This document shows, in pieces, positions 41,260-49,296 of a stretch of 64,000 nucleotides of DNA (position 1 is the stretch's first letter; every line of letters begins with the position of its first letter). A program made the translations under genes and the position numbers. Source of the DNA: Actinomycetota bacterium (GTDB lineage: Bacteria; Actinomycetota; Thermoleophilia; Solirubrobacterales; 70-9). The notes below the pieces were generated by a model. That model saw only the letters and a list, made by a program, of their open reading frames with translations. It searched no databases and was not told the origin of the DNA. The DNA lies in the NCBI GenBank assembly GCA_005885405.1, contig VAYN01000011.1:63801-127800 (forward strand), given 5' to 3'.

Positions 41260-42639
41260 GTGGTCGCCACGATCGGCACCGGGGAGCTGCTGAAAGGCCG
41301 CTATCGACTCGAGCGCATGCTCGGGCGTGGCGGCATGGCCGCGGTGTGGCTCGGTCAAGACGAGGTGTTGGAGCGGCCGGTGGCGGTGAAGGTGCTCTCG
41401 GACACGATCGCCGGCGACCCCGGCTTTGTTGCTCGCTTCCGACGCGAGGCGCAAGTCGCGGCGCGTCTCTCGCATCCCAACCTTGTCGGCGTCTACGACT
41501 TCTCCGAAGAGGGCGAACGTCCCTACCTGGTGATGCAGTTCGTGCCGGGCGAGAACCTGGCGGCGCACCTAGAGCGGGGGGCCGACGTGGACTGCGAGCA
41601 GCTGGCGCGGGAACTGCTTGAGGCCGTCGCCCACATCCACGCAGCGGGAATTCTCCACCGCGACATCAAGCCCGGCAACATCGTCATCGAGCCGGGCGGA
41701 ACGGCGAGGCTGATCGATTTCGGGATCGCCCAGCCCCGGGACGCGACGGCGATGACGAAAACGGGCCTGATCCTCGGCACCGAGCGCTTCGCCGCACCGG
41801 AGGTGATGGAGGGCAACGCCGCGACCGAGCAGTCTGACCTCTACTCCTGCGGCGTTGTCCTGCGTTCCTGTGAAGGGCCGCACTCGCGGGCGCTGGACGA
41901 TGTGATCGAGTGGCTGACGGCCGACGATCCGAACCAGCGACCGAGTTCTGCCCGGCAGGCGCTGGCCCGGCTCGAGCGTGCTGAGCCGATGCTCGAAGAG
42001 CCGACCCAGGCTTTCACCCCCGAGCCGGTCCGGGAGCCGCCGGCACCGCCACCCCCGGCGCCTGTGCGGTCCTCTTCCCATCGCGGGCGTTGGGGTGCGG
42101 TTGCCGCCCTCCTCGCCATCGTCGCTGCGCTGGCGGTCGTCGCCCTGGTCGCCCTCGGGGGCGACGAGGAGCGGCAGCCGCAGCGTCGCTCCCAGCAGCA
42201 GGCGCAGGCAGGGGGTGAGGCGTCGAAGCAGAAGGCTGCGCAGGAACGGGAGGCTCCCGCGGAAGCATCGGCGCGGCCCGAAGAAGCCGCGGAAACGCCC
42301 GAAAAGTCAGCGGAAGGCGAGGCCGCGGCGGCAACGACGCCGGCGCCCGAAGAAGCCGATCCGGCGAGCGGCAGCGCCCTCAATGAACAGGGCTACGAAC
42401 TAATCCAAGCCGGCGAATACGACGCCGCGGTCCCGGTTCTCGAAGAAGCTGTTGCCTCTTTCCCGGAAGGCTCGGAAGACCTCGCCTACGCATATGCCCT
42501 CTTCAACCTCGGAAACGCGCTGCGGCTTAGCGGCCGGCCCGAAGAGGCGATCCCGGTCCTCGAACGGCGCCTCGAAATACCGAACCAGACCGGCACGGTC
42601 GAAGAAGAGCTGGAAGCCGCCCGCGACGAAGCCGGCTGA
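41260..42639 (+). CDS. Membrane-anchored Ser/Thr protein kinase with C-terminal TPR-like repeats
   Basis: 459 residues from a GTG. N-terminal Hanks-type kinase domain: GRGGMAAVW (Gly loop), AVKVL (Lys), HRDIKPGNIV (catalytic Asp) and DFG, with a TKTGLILGTERFAAPE activation segment. The C-lobe is short but ends with the usual DPNQRPSSA. A Pro-rich linker, one membrane helix (about residues 275-300), an Ala/Glu/Gln-rich spacer, and an extracytoplasmic domain with TPR-like helices (GYELIQAGEYDAAVPVLEEAV, AYALFNLGNALRLSGRPEEAIPVLERRL) follow. The TPR part may sense or recruit a ligand outside the cell, replacing the PASTA repeats of PknB. Confidence 0.9.
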   Translation: MVATIGTGELLKGRYRLERMLGRGGMAAVWLGQDEVLERPVAVKVLSDTIAGDPGFVARFRREAQVAARLSHPNLVGVYDFSEEGERPYLVMQFVPGENLAAHLERGADVDCEQLARELLEAVAHIHAAGILHRDIKPGNIVIEPGGTARLIDFGIAQPRDATAMTKTGLILGTERFAAPEVMEGNAATEQSDLYSCGVVLRSCEGPHSRALDDVIEWLTADDPNQRPSSARQALARLERAEPMLEEPTQAFTPEPVREPPAPPPPAPVRSSSHRGRWGAVAALLAIVAALAVVALVALGGDEERQPQRRSQQQAQAGGEASKQKAAQEREAPAEASARPEEAAETPEKSAEGEAAAATTPAPEEADPASGSALNEQGYELIQAGEYDAAVPVLEEAVASFPEGSEDLAYAYALFNLGNALRLSGRPEEAIPVLERRLEIPNQTGTVEEELEAARDEAG

Positions 42640-42680
42640 GCCGCGAAGAGGGGAGAACGGGCTGATCTGCTCTATCTTTC

Positions 42681-42712
42681 GACACGAACGTATGCGAACA
42701 TACGTTCGTGTC
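42681..42712. promoter_or_regulatory. 32-bp perfect palindrome containing a LexA-type box, upstream of an XRE gene
   Basis: 14-bp arms GACACGAACGTATG and CATACGTTCGTGTC around CGAA. Its right half reads CGAACATACGTTCG, which fits the Gram-positive SOS (LexA) consensus CGAAC-N4-GTTCG exactly. It lies between the kinase stop and the XRE-type regulator. Either a LexA site, an operator for the XRE protein, or a hairpin in the leader. Confidence 0.65.
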
Positions 42713-42824
42713 CGCAACGACGAGAGACTGCCCCCCTAAACCGAGTCTTCGTCGGCCTCAGCACCAGGTATCTATGCGCCCACCTCTATGGACGCGGGGG
42801 CGGGAGGCGAATTCCCTTCCGTAG

Positions 42825-43103
42825 ATGCCGCGGCGAGAAGAACCACAGATCGGCCTCGCCAAGGCAATCCGCCAGCTCCGCCAGGAGGTGAAGCTGAGCC
42901 AGGAAGCGCTCGGCCTGATCGCCGACATCCACCCGACCTGGATCTCCCACATCGAGTCCGGCCGCGTCAACCCGACCTGGGGAAACGTGCGGCGGATCGC
43001 GATCGGCCTGCGGGTCCCCCTGCCCGAACTCGCCGCCCTTGCCGAAGACCTCGAGGCCAAATACGGAACCGCCCCCCAGCCCGAAGGTGGTGGGGGGCGG
43101 TAG
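42825..43103 (+). CDS. XRE-family helix-turn-helix regulator
   Basis: 92 residues. Cro/C1-type HTH: GLAKAIRQLRQEVKLSQEALGLIADIHPTWISHIESGRVNPTWGNVRRIAIGL in the standard five-helix order, helix 3 being HPTWISHIESG. No separate effector domain. It lies 112 bp after a 32-bp palindrome that may be its operator. Confidence 0.88.
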   Translation: MPRREEPQIGLAKAIRQLRQEVKLSQEALGLIADIHPTWISHIESGRVNPTWGNVRRIAIGLRVPLPELAALAEDLEAKYGTAPQPEGGGGR

Positions 43104-43162
43104 AAAAACAACCTCGGGGTGGTTGTGCCTAACTCTAGTACCCCGGCGTTCCTGGATGAAAC

Positions 43163-43191
43163 TGGACAGAGTGACCGCAAGCTTGTGTACT
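43163..43191 (+). promoter_or_regulatory. Promoter for the beta-propeller gene
   Basis: TGGACA (43163-43168), exactly 17 bp, then TGTACT (43186-43191). The GTG at 43201 is 10 bp further on, suggesting a leaderless mRNA. Confidence 0.55.
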
Positions 43192-43200
43192 CTCGCGCCC

Positions 43201-44973
43201 GTGCCTCGTCGCGTGCCGCTGTTCCTCGTCTTCCTCACGCTCTTCGGGAGTGCTTTCTCCGCGCCGGCATTCGGAGCGGCCCGCTTTTACACGCCCAACT
43301 ACGGCTCGAAAACTCCGGAGGAGATCGGCGGCTTCGATCTCAACGCCGACGGCTCCCTGAGCCAGCTCGCCGGTTCGCCGTTCCCGGCCGAGGAGCCGGG
43401 GCTCGGCGGCATTCTGGGACTCGCCTTCACCCCCGATGGGACTCGCGCGATCAGCGGCTTCCTCTTCACCGGAGGCGTACAGGGCTACTCAGTTCCCCCC
43501 AGCGGGATCTTCCAGCTGGCCAACAGCGTCAGCCCGATGGCGTCGGCGACCTCGGTGGCGATCACCCCTGACGGCCGTTACGCCTTCGCCTCGACCCGCG
43601 AATTCAAAACGCCCGCCGAAGGCATCCGCCGCTTCGCGGTCAACGGCGACGGCTCGCTGACGCCACTCGCTCCCTCGGCGGGCAGCGGAGAGTACGCCGA
43701 TGTCGCCGTCAGTCCCGATGGCCGCTTCGTCTTCGCCACCACCGGGGCCGCGATCGATCGCTTCGCCCTTGGCGCCGACGGCTCGCTGACCCCGCTCGGC
43801 TCCACCTCTCTGTCCGGCGCCTACCTCCTCGCCACCGCGGGGGACTCGAATCTCCTCTTCGTCTTTCGCGGCAGCGGTGGCACCGCGCTGACGAGCCTTG
43901 CGATCGGCGCCGACGGCGGGCTCTCGCAGCGAGGACTGGACGCCGAGCTCGGCGTCACGTCGGCGAAGGTGTTCGCCGCCGCCCCGGATGGCCGCCACGT
44001 CTTCGTCCCCGACTACAACAACGACCGGATCGTCACCGTCTCGATCGACGCCGAAGGCGCCCCGACCGTGCTTCCGGGCGGCATGGCGGTCGACTCCCCG
44101 GAAGCGGTCGGCGTCTCCCCCGACAGCCGCCAGCTCGTCTTCTACCGGGGGGGCGGCTCCGAAAACGCTCTCGGGACCGCGACGATCAACGCCGACGGCA
44201 CCCTGGCCAAGACCCCGTTCGAGGCGCAATGGAGCACCGGCGAGCCGGAGCCGATCGTCTTCCAGCCGCACCCTGCACCGGTCGCGAAGCTCAGCGCCCA
44301 GGCCGGAGCTGCCGGTGAGCCTTCTCAGTTCGACGCATCGACTTCGCAGCGCGCGGCCCGCTTCGACTGGAACTTCGGCGACGGGACCACCCTCGCCGAC
44401 GGGGGGCCGAACCCGAAACACACCTACGCGAAGGCGGGCGACTACACCGTCACCCTGACCGTCACCGACGGCAATGGCTGCTCCGCCCGGGCCCTCTACA
44501 GCGGTCACAGCACTATTTGCCCCGGCGGCTCGACCCCCGTCGCCACCGGCAAGGTCGACACGTTGCCGGTCCTGGGCAAACCGAAGGCGATGCCGAAGAA
44601 GTTCCTCGCCAAGACGAAAGGCAAAGCCAAAGGCAAGTTCGGCACCACCTTCCGCTACACCGTCAACGAGGTAGCGACCGTCCGCTTCAAGATCGAACGG
44701 AAGAAGGTCGGCCGACTCATCGGCGGCAAGTGCAAGCCGCTGACGAAAAAGAACGCGGCTCGGAAGAAGTGCCCGATCTTCAAATCGATTGGCAGCCGCA
44801 GCCAGCAGGCAAAAGCCGGCGCTAATCAACTCAAATGGAACGGCAAGCTGAAAGGGAAGCCGCTTCCTGCGGGTTCTTACCGGGCGACGGTGGTGGCGAC
44901 CGACGCGGTCGGCGGGCGTTCGGTGCCCCAGACGGTAGGGTTCCGCATCCTCCCGCCGCCGAACCAACCGTGA
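43201..44973 (+). CDS. Secreted beta-propeller protein with PKD domain
   Basis: 590 residues from the GTG at 43201; an ATG at 43156 would add 15 residues. Signal peptide (VPLFLVFLTLFGSAFSAPAFGA). A seven-bladed lactonase-like propeller: repeats of SVAITPDGRYAFAS, DVAVSPDGRFVFAT and AVGVSPDSRQLVFY. A PKD domain (about residues 380-440, FDWNFGDGTTLADGGPNPKHTYAKAGDYTVTLTVTD). The C-terminal domain is Lys-rich, with Cys pairs (GGKCKPL, KKCPIF). Extracellular or wall-associated. It shares its stop with the start of the binding-protein gene (GTGA at 44970). Confidence 0.82.
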   Translation: MPRRVPLFLVFLTLFGSAFSAPAFGAARFYTPNYGSKTPEEIGGFDLNADGSLSQLAGSPFPAEEPGLGGILGLAFTPDGTRAISGFLFTGGVQGYSVPPSGIFQLANSVSPMASATSVAITPDGRYAFASTREFKTPAEGIRRFAVNGDGSLTPLAPSAGSGEYADVAVSPDGRFVFATTGAAIDRFALGADGSLTPLGSTSLSGAYLLATAGDSNLLFVFRGSGGTALTSLAIGADGGLSQRGLDAELGVTSAKVFAAAPDGRHVFVPDYNNDRIVTVSIDAEGAPTVLPGGMAVDSPEAVGVSPDSRQLVFYRGGGSENALGTATINADGTLAKTPFEAQWSTGEPEPIVFQPHPAPVAKLSAQAGAAGEPSQFDASTSQRAARFDWNFGDGTTLADGGPNPKHTYAKAGDYTVTLTVTDGNGCSARALYSGHSTICPGGSTPVATGKVDTLPVLGKPKAMPKKFLAKTKGKAKGKFGTTFRYTVNEVATVRFKIERKKVGRLIGGKCKPLTKKNAARKKCPIFKSIGSRSQQAKAGANQLKWNGKLKGKPLPAGSYRATVVATDAVGGRSVPQTVGFRILPPPNQP

Positions 44974-45815
44974 AGAAGCTCTTCCTCCCACTCATCCTGT
45001 TTGCCCTCGTCGTCGCCGGCTGCGGCAGTAGCTCCGACGACACGGATACGAGTGCGAGCGCGGGCGGCAGCTGCGAGCCGGGCAAGTTGGCGACGCAGGA
45101 GCAGGGGGTGTTGACGGTCGCTACCGACAACCCCGCTTACCCGCCCTATTTCGAAGACAACGACCCCACCAACGGGGAAGGCTTCGAGAGCGCCGTCGCC
45201 TACGCGATCGGCGACCAGCTCGGCTATCCGAAAGCGAACGTGAAGTGGACGACCGAGTCCTTCAACTCCTCCTTCGCCCCCGGGCCGAAAAACTTCGACT
45301 TCGACGTCAACCAAATCTCGATCACGCCGGTGCGCGAAAAAGCGGTCGACTTCTCCGCTCCGTACTACACCGCCAACCAGGCGGTCGTGGTGCTGAAGAG
45401 CTCCGAGGCGGCGAGCGCGAAATCGCTGGACGAACTGCAGGACGCGAAGCTCGGCGTCCAGGTCGGCACCACCAGCCTCGAAGCCGCCGAAGCCGAGATC
45501 GAACCGAACGAGCGGCCGGAAGTCTTCAACAGCTCCAACGACGTCGTCCAGGCGCTGAAGAACGAACAGATCGACGCCGTCGTCGTCGACCTGCCGACGG
45601 CCCTCTACCTGACCGCGGTCCAGGTTCCGGAGGCGACCGTCGTCGGCCAGTTCAGCGCCCCGGGCGGGGACCAGTGGGGCGCCCTGCTGGAGAAGGAATC
45701 GCCGCTCACCGCCTGCGTCACCGAAGCGATCGAAGCGCTGGAAAGCTCGGGAGAGCTGCAGAAGATCACCGACCGCTGGATGAGCCAAGCGGCCGGAGCT
45801 CCTGAATTGGGCTGA
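44970..45815 (+). CDS. Polar amino-acid ABC transporter substrate-binding lipoprotein
   Basis: 281 residues from the GTG at 44970. Lipobox VAGC. Family 3 SBP: TVATDNPAYPPYFEDN, FESAVAYAIGDQLGYP, DFDVNQISITPVREKAVDFSAPYY and VQVGTTSLEAA. Typical for glutamate, glutamine, arginine or cystine uptake. First of three coupled genes; followed by permease and ATPase. Confidence 0.9.
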   Translation: MKKLFLPLILFALVVAGCGSSSDDTDTSASAGGSCEPGKLATQEQGVLTVATDNPAYPPYFEDNDPTNGEGFESAVAYAIGDQLGYPKANVKWTTESFNSSFAPGPKNFDFDVNQISITPVREKAVDFSAPYYTANQAVVVLKSSEAASAKSLDELQDAKLGVQVGTTSLEAAEAEIEPNERPEVFNSSNDVVQALKNEQIDAVVVDLPTALYLTAVQVPEATVVGQFSAPGGDQWGALLEKESPLTACVTEAIEALESSGELQKITDRWMSQAAGAPELG

Positions 45816-46636
45816 TGCCCAGCGACCGTCGCCTCGAACGGGAGGCGGCGAAGCGCCGCCGCCACCGCCGCGGACAGGCGATCGCGGCTGTCTCCAGCGT
45901 CGTCGTCCTCGGCGGCCTCGCGGCCCTGATCCTGACCAGCCCCGGCTGGCCGGAAGTTCGCGAGACCTTCTTCAACTGGGAAGTCTTCAAGGAATCGTTC
46001 CCGGACGTGGCGAAGGCTTTCTGGCTCGACGTCAAGATCTTCCTCGTCGCCGAGCTGGCGATCCTCGTCGTCGGGCTCTTCGTCGCGATGCTGCGGATCG
46101 CCCGCTCGCCGGCGATGTTCCCGGTTCGGCTCCTGTCCGTCGTCTTCGTCGACCTCTTCCGCGGCATCCCGACGATCCTGCTCGTCTTCCTGATCGGCTT
46201 CGGCGTCCCGGCGCTGCAGCTGAGCGGGACGCCGAACGACCCGATCGTCCTCGGCGCCTTCGCCCTCGTCCTCTCCTACAGCGCCTACGTTGCCGAGGTC
46301 TACCGCGCCGGGATCGCCTCGGTCCACCGCGGCCAGCGCGACGCGGCGCTGGCGGTCGGCCTGACCGAGAACCAGGCGATGCGGCACGTGATCCTGCCCC
46401 AGGCTGTGCGGCGGGTGGCGCCGCCGCTGCTGAACGACTTCGTCGCCCTGCAGAAGGATGTCGCCCTGATCTCGATCCTTGGGCCGCTCGAGGCCTTCCG
46501 CGAAGCCCAGATCATCGAGTCGCTGACCTTCAACTTCACGCCGCTCGTCGCGGCGGCGCTGCTCTACCTGGCGGTAACGGTGCCGACGGCGCGGATCGTC
46601 GATCGCCTCGGCGGGACCGAGGGGGCGGTGCGATGA
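45815..46636 (+). CDS. Polar amino-acid ABC transporter permease
   Basis: 273 residues; ATG shares a base with the preceding stop. HisM/GlnP family: five or six helices, with the EAA loop AGIASVHRGQRDAALAVGLTENQAMRHVILPQAVRRVAPPLLNDF that docks the ATPase. Basic cytoplasmic N-terminus (about residues 3-20). Subunit of the importer whose binding protein precedes it. Confidence 0.92.
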   Translation: MPSDRRLEREAAKRRRHRRGQAIAAVSSVVVLGGLAALILTSPGWPEVRETFFNWEVFKESFPDVAKAFWLDVKIFLVAELAILVVGLFVAMLRIARSPAMFPVRLLSVVFVDLFRGIPTILLVFLIGFGVPALQLSGTPNDPIVLGAFALVLSYSAYVAEVYRAGIASVHRGQRDAALAVGLTENQAMRHVILPQAVRRVAPPLLNDFVALQKDVALISILGPLEAFREAQIIESLTFNFTPLVAAALLYLAVTVPTARIVDRLGGTEGAVR

Positions 46637-47385
46637 ATGCGATCCCGGATGGGACCGTCCTCGACATCCGCAACGTCACCAAGGCCTTCGGCGAGCGCGA
46701 GGTCCTGCGCGGGATCGACCTCGGCGTCCGCGAGCACGAAGCCGTCGCCCTGATCGGCGCCTCGGGCTCGGGCAAGTCGACGCTGCTGCGCTGCATCGAC
46801 CTGCTCGAGGAGATCGACGACGGCGACGTCTTCCTCGACGGCGAGGTGATCACCGACCCGGGCGTGGACCCGGTCGCGGTGCGGCGGCGCCTCGGCCTCG
46901 TCTTCCAGGCCTACAACCTCTTCCCGCACCTGAGCGCGCTGGAGAACGTTGTCCTCGGCGAGATGCGAGCCCACGGCAAGGCCCGCGCCGAGGCCGAGGA
47001 GCGGGGGAGGGCACTGCTGGCCCGCTTCGGCCTCGCCGGTCGCGAGGACGACCGTCCTGACAACCTCTCCGGCGGCCAGCAACAACGGGTGGCGATCGCC
47101 CGCGCCTTCGCCGCCCGTCCGCGCGCTCTGCTCCTCGACGAGGTCACCAGCGCCCTCGACCCGGAGCTGGTCGGCGAGGTGCTCGAGGCCGTGCGCGACC
47201 TCAAGGGGGAGGGAATGACGATGTTGATCGCCACCCACGAGATGAGCTTCGCCCGCGAGGTCGCCGATCGGGTCGCCTTCCTCCACGCGGGGCGGATCCT
47301 CGAGCTCGGCTCTCCCGAGCAGGTTCTCTCCTCGCCTGAAGCGGAGGAGACCCGCCGCTTCCTCCGCCGAATCCAGGCAAATTAG
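46633..47385 (+). CDS. Polar amino-acid ABC transporter ATPase (GlnQ type)
   Basis: 250 residues, ATGA overlap with the permease. Walker A GASGSGKST, Q-loop VFQAYNLFPH, signature LSGGQQQR, Walker B LLLDEVTSALD and H-switch ATHEM. Energises the importer. Ends 92 bp before tRNA-Thr, with a new promoter in between. Confidence 0.93.
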   Translation: MNAIPDGTVLDIRNVTKAFGEREVLRGIDLGVREHEAVALIGASGSGKSTLLRCIDLLEEIDDGDVFLDGEVITDPGVDPVAVRRRLGLVFQAYNLFPHLSALENVVLGEMRAHGKARAEAEERGRALLARFGLAGREDDRPDNLSGGQQQRVAIARAFAARPRALLLDEVTSALDPELVGEVLEAVRDLKGEGMTMLIATHEMSFAREVADRVAFLHAGRILELGSPEQVLSSPEAEETRRFLRRIQAN

Positions 47386-47394
47386 TCAAAAGAT

Positions 47395-47423
47395 TTGACG
47401 CGCGCAGGTGTTGCGGTTATGCT
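47395..47423 (+). promoter_or_regulatory. Sigma70-type promoter before tRNA-Thr
   Basis: TTGACG (47395-47400), 17-bp spacer, TATGCT (47418-47423). The predicted transcript starts near 47430 and its leader holds the short hairpin CTTGAGC/GCTCAAG (47433-47459). It may drive tRNA-Thr and the following operon together. Confidence 0.8.
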
Positions 47424-47477
47424 GCCGCCGCACTTGAGCAATCAGGGATCTCGCTCAAGGGTGGGGAAACATAGCTA

Positions 47478-47550
47478 GCACCTGTGCCTTAATCGGTTAA
47501 AGGGTCGGCGTTGTAAGCCGAAGATCCGGGTTCGAGCCCCGGCGGGTGCA
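47478..47550 (+). tRNA. tRNA-Thr (UGU)
   Basis: Acceptor GCACCTG/CGGGTGC with discriminator A, anticodon stem TCGGC/GCCGA around loop GTTGTAA (anticodon TGT), T-arm CCGGG/CCCGG with TTCGAGC. CCA not encoded. A hairpin ATTTCGAAC/GTTCGAAAT (47550-47558, 47577-47585) follows, before the aaRS-like gene. Confidence 0.95.
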
Positions 47551-47594
47551 TTTCGAACAACTAATTCGAGGCAGACGTTCGAAATCACTTGGCT

Positions 47595-49295
47595 ATGGGC
47601 GAGAACATCTTCAACCAGATCGATCAGGCGGCGACGCCAAGCGGTGGCGACCGGGCGCTGTGGGCGGCGCGGGCGCCGTACCGACCCGAGCCGCGGTTCG
47701 ACCTGATGCTGATCCCGCGACTGCCGAAGGGCAGCGACTGGCGCCAGGACTCCGAGGCGCTGGCCGGCCTCGACCGAATCGAGGCCGAATCGTGGGTCGC
47801 CTCCGTCGACCGCGAGGGCAAGCAGCCCTTAGTCCGGCTTGCAGACGAGTGGATCGAGGGCCGGGGGGAAGCGATCGCCTCGGGGGCTCACGGCGACCGG
47901 GAGCTCGCCGACATGGCGGCCGGCAACAGGTACGCCGTCTACTTCTGGGGCGCCAACACGACGAAGGCGCTACACGTCGGCCACCTTCGCAACCTCGCGG
48001 TCGGCAACGCGATCGCCGGGGCACTCAAACAGGCGGGAGCCGAGGTCGAGAACCGCAGTCTGATTTGCGACGTCGGCCGCAGCATGGGCGAGGCGATGGC
48101 CGGCGTCGCGACCCGCGCCGGCGAGGACACGGGTCCCGACGCCGACGAGAAGTCAGACCACTTCGTCGGCTTCTGTTACGCCGACTACGTCACCTCCAGC
48201 CGCAACGGTGCCGGCGAGGAGGAGGAGGGGGCAGAGGACTCCGTCGCGCGCGAGGCCGCGATCTACAACGACAAGGCCGACGAAATGATGATGCGGGTCC
48301 TCTCGGGCGACCAGAAGGCGCTCGAACTGTGGTCGAAGACCCGCTCCTGGGTGATCTCCGGCCAGCGCAAGACGCTCGCCCGCCTCGGCATCGCCTTCGA
48401 CAAGGTGATCTTCGAGTCCGACTTCCTGCCGGAGGTCGCCGAGTTCACCAACCAGGGTCTCGCCGAAGGCAAGCTGATCAGGCGCCGGGACGACGACATG
48501 GTCATGTACGAGACCCAGCGCGAGGAGCTCGAAGAAATGCCGCTGGTCCGCTCCGATGGCCTGCCGACGCAGCACATGCGGGCGCTCGCCTACTGGGCGG
48601 CCGCCGACGAACTCGACGACGTGATCTCGATGCAGGTCTGCGGCAACGAGTGGGTTGCCCACGTCACCTGCCGGCGCAAGCTGATCGATGAGCTCGGGCT
48701 GCAGAACGGCAACGGCAACGGCAGCGCCCGCGGTGGCGGTCCCCCGACCTACGACATTTTCCACGGCATGGTCGCCCGCGACAACGAGTCGATCAGCTCG
48801 AGCAAGGAAGGCGCGCTCCTGATCGACGATCTGGTCGAATGGCTGGCGGGGGAGGTGGTCCGCGATCCGGCGCTCGCCGCGGAGATGGCGCGCCACCCCC
48901 GCGCTGAGTCGGTACCGGCCCAGGTTGCGCTCGGCTACTTCCTCCTTCAGCCGACGACCAAGCAGGTCAACTTCGGCACCGACAAGCTGCTGCGGGAGGG
49001 GGAGGGGAGCCTGGGCTGGGACCTGGCGCTCGCCCAGGCCTGCCATGCCAGCGGCGAGAGCACGGGCGCCCGTCCAGCCGAGAATCCCGATTACCGCTTT
49101 GCCGTGGTCCAGTCGGAGCAGTACCGGGTGCACCTGCACAGCGCTGTCGAGGAGTTCGACGTCGCGCCGCTATCCAAGTACCTCTTCCACTTCGCCCGCT
49201 GGTATCGGGAAGGCGATCGCGCCCCCGAGGTCGAGGGGGTTGTGCAGTCGGTGCTGGAGCGGGGTCTACGCGGATTGGGACTGGAGGGAGCGTGA
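47595..49295 (+). CDS. Divergent arginyl-tRNA synthetase-like protein
   Basis: 566 residues from the ATG at 47595; a TTG six bases upstream is open. Class I aaRS core: TKALHVGHLRNLAVGNAIA (HIGH loop, ArgRS-like), LICDVGRSMGEA, and FHGMVARDNESISSSKEG in place of the usual GMSxRKG/KMSKS loop. C-terminal DALR-like helices: PLSKYLFHFARWYREGDRAP and VVQSVLERGLRGLGL. Overall divergence is high and the KMSKS Met/Lys pattern is altered. It heads a coupled operon with chorismate-pathway, P450 and N-hydroxylase genes. MshC, a CysRS paralogue in mycothiol synthesis, is a precedent for an amide ligase. Housekeeping ArgRS cannot be ruled out. Confidence 0.8.
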   Translation: MGENIFNQIDQAATPSGGDRALWAARAPYRPEPRFDLMLIPRLPKGSDWRQDSEALAGLDRIEAESWVASVDREGKQPLVRLADEWIEGRGEAIASGAHGDRELADMAAGNRYAVYFWGANTTKALHVGHLRNLAVGNAIAGALKQAGAEVENRSLICDVGRSMGEAMAGVATRAGEDTGPDADEKSDHFVGFCYADYVTSSRNGAGEEEEGAEDSVAREAAIYNDKADEMMMRVLSGDQKALELWSKTRSWVISGQRKTLARLGIAFDKVIFESDFLPEVAEFTNQGLAEGKLIRRRDDDMVMYETQREELEEMPLVRSDGLPTQHMRALAYWAAADELDDVISMQVCGNEWVAHVTCRRKLIDELGLQNGNGNGSARGGGPPTYDIFHGMVARDNESISSSKEGALLIDDLVEWLAGEVVRDPALAAEMARHPRAESVPAQVALGYFLLQPTTKQVNFGTDKLLREGEGSLGWDLALAQACHASGESTGARPAENPDYRFAVVQSEQYRVHLHSAVEEFDVAPLSKYLFHFARWYREGDRAPEVEGVVQSVLERGLRGLGLEGA

Positions 49296-49296
49296 C

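Noticed and set aside
41815..41900. Possible deletion in the kinase C-lobe
   Set aside because: The C-lobe is short, but other actinobacterial kinases have a similar abbreviated form, so no loss is inferred.
43489..44991. 500-codon reverse-strand ORF opposite the beta-propeller gene
   Set aside because: Mirror frame of clear repeat protein; no start context or domain.
48700..48726. AACGGC repeats in the ArgRS-like gene
   Set aside because: Encodes a short Asn-Gly linker (NGNGNG); too short to count as a repeat element.
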